Part shown: in pieces, positions 4,522-6,843 of the stretch | Layout of the letters: every line of letters starts with the position of its first letter | How positions within the stretch are numbered: the stretch's first letter is position 1 | From: Eubacteriales bacterium | GTDB lineage: Bacteria; Bacillota; Clostridia; Christensenellales; CAG-138 | Direction of reading: 5' to 3' | Assembly (NCBI GenBank): GCA_030695285.1 | Contig: JAUYTF010000290.1 | Coordinates: 1 to 6,843, forward strand | DNA: 6,843 nt | The notes under the pieces: generated by a model | What the model saw: the letters and a program-made list of their open reading frames with translations, nothing else | What the model was told of the DNA's origin: nothing | Database searches by the model: none | Made by a program: the position numbers and the translations under genes

Positions 4522-6843
4522 ATGGCAAACAGCAATCCATTCTTTCGGTTGGAGCCGAAGAACGACTCGTCCAGAACCGAAACGATCCATGAAGAAAACC
4601 AACCGCTCTTTACGGAGCGAAAAAAGCCGCACTCGCTCCTGCTTGGCGTCGTGTTTACGTCGCTCAAGCTTACGGTGTTGGCGTTTATCGTCGTGGGCTT
4701 CATCGGCATGGGTCTCGTGCTCGGCGTAGTGAAGGCGTATGTGGAGACAACTCCGACGCTGGATGTCGCCCAGCTGACGATTTCCGACTATACAAGCTAT
4801 CTTTACGATATGAACGGAAACCTTATGAGCTCGATTGCGGATGTCGAATACCGCGATTGGGTTGACATCGAGAGCATTCCGGACATGCTGAAAAATGCGT
4901 TTATTGCGGTGGAGGATGTGCGCTTTTACAAGCACAGCGGTGTGGACTTCAAACGCCTGTTTTCCGCGACGCTGGAGATACTCGGCAACAGCAACTCCAC
5001 CGGCGGCAGCACGATCACGCAGCAGCTCATCAAAAACAAAGTGCTCGGCGCGCAAAGAAACTATAAGCGAAAGATTCAGGAGGCGTATCTGGCGCTCGAA
5101 CTGGAAAACATCATCGACAAGGATACCATCCTCGAAGCGTATCTCAATGACGTTGATCTTGGCGATAGCAACTACGGCGTGAAGGCCGGCGCAAAGGATT
5201 TCTTCGGGAAAGAGCTTACCGAGTTAACCGTGCGTGAATGCGCCATGCTCGCCGGGCTCACGCAAGCGCCTTACCGCTACAACCCGCGCAAGAACATGTA
5301 TCAGCGCGACAAGATGGAAGTCACCGACGAGCGGACGAATCAGGTGCTCTCGCGGATGTATCAGGCGGGCTTTATCACCAAGGATCAGTATAACAATGCC
5401 CTGACAGAGCAGGTTAAAATCGTCGTAGTCAGCGAACAAAAGCAGATGTACGAAATGGCGTATTTTGTCGAATATGCCATCAGCGATGTTGTGACCCATC
5501 TGCTTGAAAAGCGGGGGCTGAGCAATACCACCGCAAACCGCAGCGCGGTGGAAAACGAATTGCGCACAAGCGGCTATCATATCTATACCACGGTCGATCC
5601 GATCGTTCAAAAGACCGTGCAGGATACACTGAGCAACTGGGATAATTATCCTTCTCTGGCGGATACTTCAAAGTCTTTGCGGGTGGAAACAAAAGAGGAC
5701 GGCACAGTCATCGAAACCGTGGAGCCGCAGTCGGCAGCGGTGGTCATGGACTATCGCACGGGCGAACTGCGCGCTATCATCGGCGGCAGAAACGAGCCAA
5801 CGGTGAGGAAGGGAATCAACCGTGCTTCGCAGAGCTATACCGAGGTGGGTTCCTCGATCAAGCCGCTTTCGGTCTATGGCCCCGCGCTGGATTTGGGCTA
5901 CTCGCCCGCGAGCATCACGTATAACATGGATGGCCCGATTGAGGGCTGGAACTCTGAAAAAGGGTATCCCTCCGGCGGGCTGGACTCTCGATATGGCCCG
6001 GTCACCATCCGCCGCGCGCTGGTCAGCTCCCTCAACGTGCCCGCAGCGCACGTGTTGATGGACGATGTAACGCCCGCTATATCCGCGCAGTATCTCTACG
6101 AGCTGGGCACAACCGAGAACAAGATCAACGTGGACGGCGCTGGTCTTGCGCTTGGCACTTCCGGCTTAACGCCGATCCAGATGGCTGCGGCATATGCCAC
6201 CATCGCCAACGAAGGCGTGTATCAGGAACCGCTGTCGTTTACAAAAGTGCTGGATGCCGAAGGGAATGTCATTCTGGACGCGGACGAGGTGCGCGATACG
6301 CGCCGCGTATTCCAGCAGAGTACAGCATGGCTACTCGTAGACATGATGACCGATGCGGTGAAAACCGGCACGGGTACCAAGGCGAAAATTAGTGATATCA
6401 CCGTCGCCGGCAAAACGGGCACCAACTCTGACTATGCAAGCGTTTATTTTGCGGGCATTACGCCATACTATGTGTCCACGCTCTGGGTCGGGCACGACTA
6501 CCCGGTCAACAAACTCAAAAAAGGGTCCTCCGGCGGAAACGAAGCCGCGCCGCTCTGGCAGGCATATATGGCGAAGATTCACGAAGGGTTGATCGATAAG
6601 CCCATCATTGAAGCGGATCCGACCTCTCTTGGACTGGTCAAGCGGACGGTCTGCTCCGTTTCCGGCCTGCTTGCCACCGATGCCTGCAAAAACGACGAAG
6701 ATCACAAGCCGGTTACTGAATGGTTCCTTGCGGATAAAGCGCCGACAACGTATTGCGACATGCATGTTACGCTGAGTATTTGCTCTGCGGAAAACGCGAT
6801 GGCGACCGAATTTTGTCCTGAGGACTCCGTGCAGCAGGTGAAC
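4522..6843 (+). CDS. Bifunctional class A penicillin-binding protein (PBP1a/PonA-like), 3' end outside the window
   Basis: This enzyme polymerises lipid II into glycan strands and cross-links the stem peptides. The cytoplasmic tail (1-45) is followed by one membrane segment (about 48-70). The GT51 domain follows: E-D-V-R-F-Y-K-H with catalytic E131, G-G-S-T-I-T-Q-Q (161-168), K-I-Q-E then L-A-L-E-L-E, the Y-L-N block near 213, and E-C-A-M-L-A-G-L-T-Q-A-P. The transpeptidase carries S444-S-I-K447 (acyl-enzyme Ser in S-x-x-K), S503-L-N505 and K631-T-G633. All key residues are present, so both activities are expected. After the transpeptidase a tail has Cys 711, 722, 745, 754 and 765 in a C-S-V-S-G-L-L-A-T type pattern, which I associate with clostridial PBP1a. 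There are 774 codons without a stop, so the 3' end is missing. ATG 4522 follows AAGGTG (4507-4512) at 9 bases; an in-frame GTG at 4510 is a weaker option. It is transcribed divergently from tRNA-Ala. Confidence 0.97.
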   Translation, partial: MANSNPFFRLEPKNDSSRTETIHEENQPLFTERKKPHSLLLGVVFTSLKLTVLAFIVVGFIGMGLVLGVVKAYVETTPTLDVAQLTISDYTSYLYDMNGNLMSSIADVEYRDWVDIESIPDMLKNAFIAVEDVRFYKHSGVDFKRLFSATLEILGNSNSTGGSTITQQLIKNKVLGAQRNYKRKIQEAYLALELENIIDKDTILEAYLNDVDLGDSNYGVKAGAKDFFGKELTELTVRECAMLAGLTQAPYRYNPRKNMYQRDKMEVTDERTNQVLSRMYQAGFITKDQYNNALTEQVKIVVVSEQKQMYEMAYFVEYAISDVVTHLLEKRGLSNTTANRSAVENELRTSGYHIYTTVDPIVQKTVQDTLSNWDNYPSLADTSKSLRVETKEDGTVIETVEPQSAAVVMDYRTGELRAIIGGRNEPTVRKGINRASQSYTEVGSSIKPLSVYGPALDLGYSPASITYNMDGPIEGWNSEKGYPSGGLDSRYGPVTIRRALVSSLNVPAAHVLMDDVTPAISAQYLYELGTTENKINVDGAGLALGTSGLTPIQMAAAYATIANEGVYQEPLSFTKVLDAEGNVILDADEVRDTRRVFQQSTAWLLVDMMTDAVKTGTGTKAKISDITVAGKTGTNSDYASVYFAGITPYYVSTLWVGHDYPVNKLKKGSSGGNEAAPLWQAYMAKIHEGLIDKPIIEADPTSLGLVKRTVCSVSGLLATDACKNDEDHKPVTEWFLADKAPTTYCDMHVTLSICSAENAMATEFCPEDSVQQVN

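Noticed and set aside
4501..5055. 184-aa minus-strand frame
   Set aside because: It is antisense to the N-terminal and GT51 coding region of the PBP; the sense protein has all expected motifs.
6331..6765. 144-aa minus-strand frame
   Set aside because: It is antisense to the PBP transpeptidase and tail region and has no ribosome-binding site or independent support.

Overview
The window looks like chromosomal DNA of a medium-GC Bacillota (Clostridia-like) bacterium. This rests on strong AAGGAG/AGGAG ribosome-binding sites, use of a GTG start, textbook TTTACA-17-TATAAT and TATAAT promoters, short Rho-independent terminators between nearly all genes, a CCA-encoding tRNA gene, and a class A penicillin-binding protein with the Cys-rich tail that I associate with clostridial PBP1a. 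The genus cannot be read from the sequence.

Layout, left to right. (1) 79-1113 (+): a Cys-rich conserved protein of unknown function. It has a small N-terminal beta-rich segment and is bracketed by two similar GC-rich hairpins. (2) 1218-2339 (-): a secreted lipoprotein with signal peptide and lipobox, a Pro-Thr repeat linker, a CARDB-like Ig fold, and a C-terminal region with a calcium-loop-like motif. It is convergent with gene 1 across a bidirectional terminator. (3) 2570-3211 (+): a 213-aa protein that I do not recognise as a named family. Its N-terminal half has the spacing of a degenerate PD-(D/E)xK nuclease-like fold. It has a clear promoter and a GTG start. (4) 3274-4077 (-): a minimal nucleotidyltransferase of the DUF4037 type, convergent with gene 3 over a shared bidirectional terminator. 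(5) 4161-4237 (-): tRNA-Ala(GGC) with its own near-consensus promoter and terminator. (6) 4522 to the window end (+): a bifunctional class A penicillin-binding protein (GT51 glycosyltransferase plus transpeptidase), cut by the window edge after 774 codons.

The genes appear to be separate transcription units rather than one operon: each has its own terminator, and strands alternate. The PBP builds and cross-links cell-wall peptidoglycan outside the membrane, and the lipoprotein is also extracytoplasmic, but nothing in the sequence links them functionally. The left part, especially the lipoprotein gene and the 2340-2530 spacer, is visibly more A+T rich than the PBP end, so some of the left genes may be accessory.

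I found no CRISPR array, transposase, integrase, phage gene or convincing multi-gene novel system. The most unusual items are the two unassigned proteins (79-1113 and 2570-3211) and a terminator-like hairpin with no visible gene to terminate (4314-4344).
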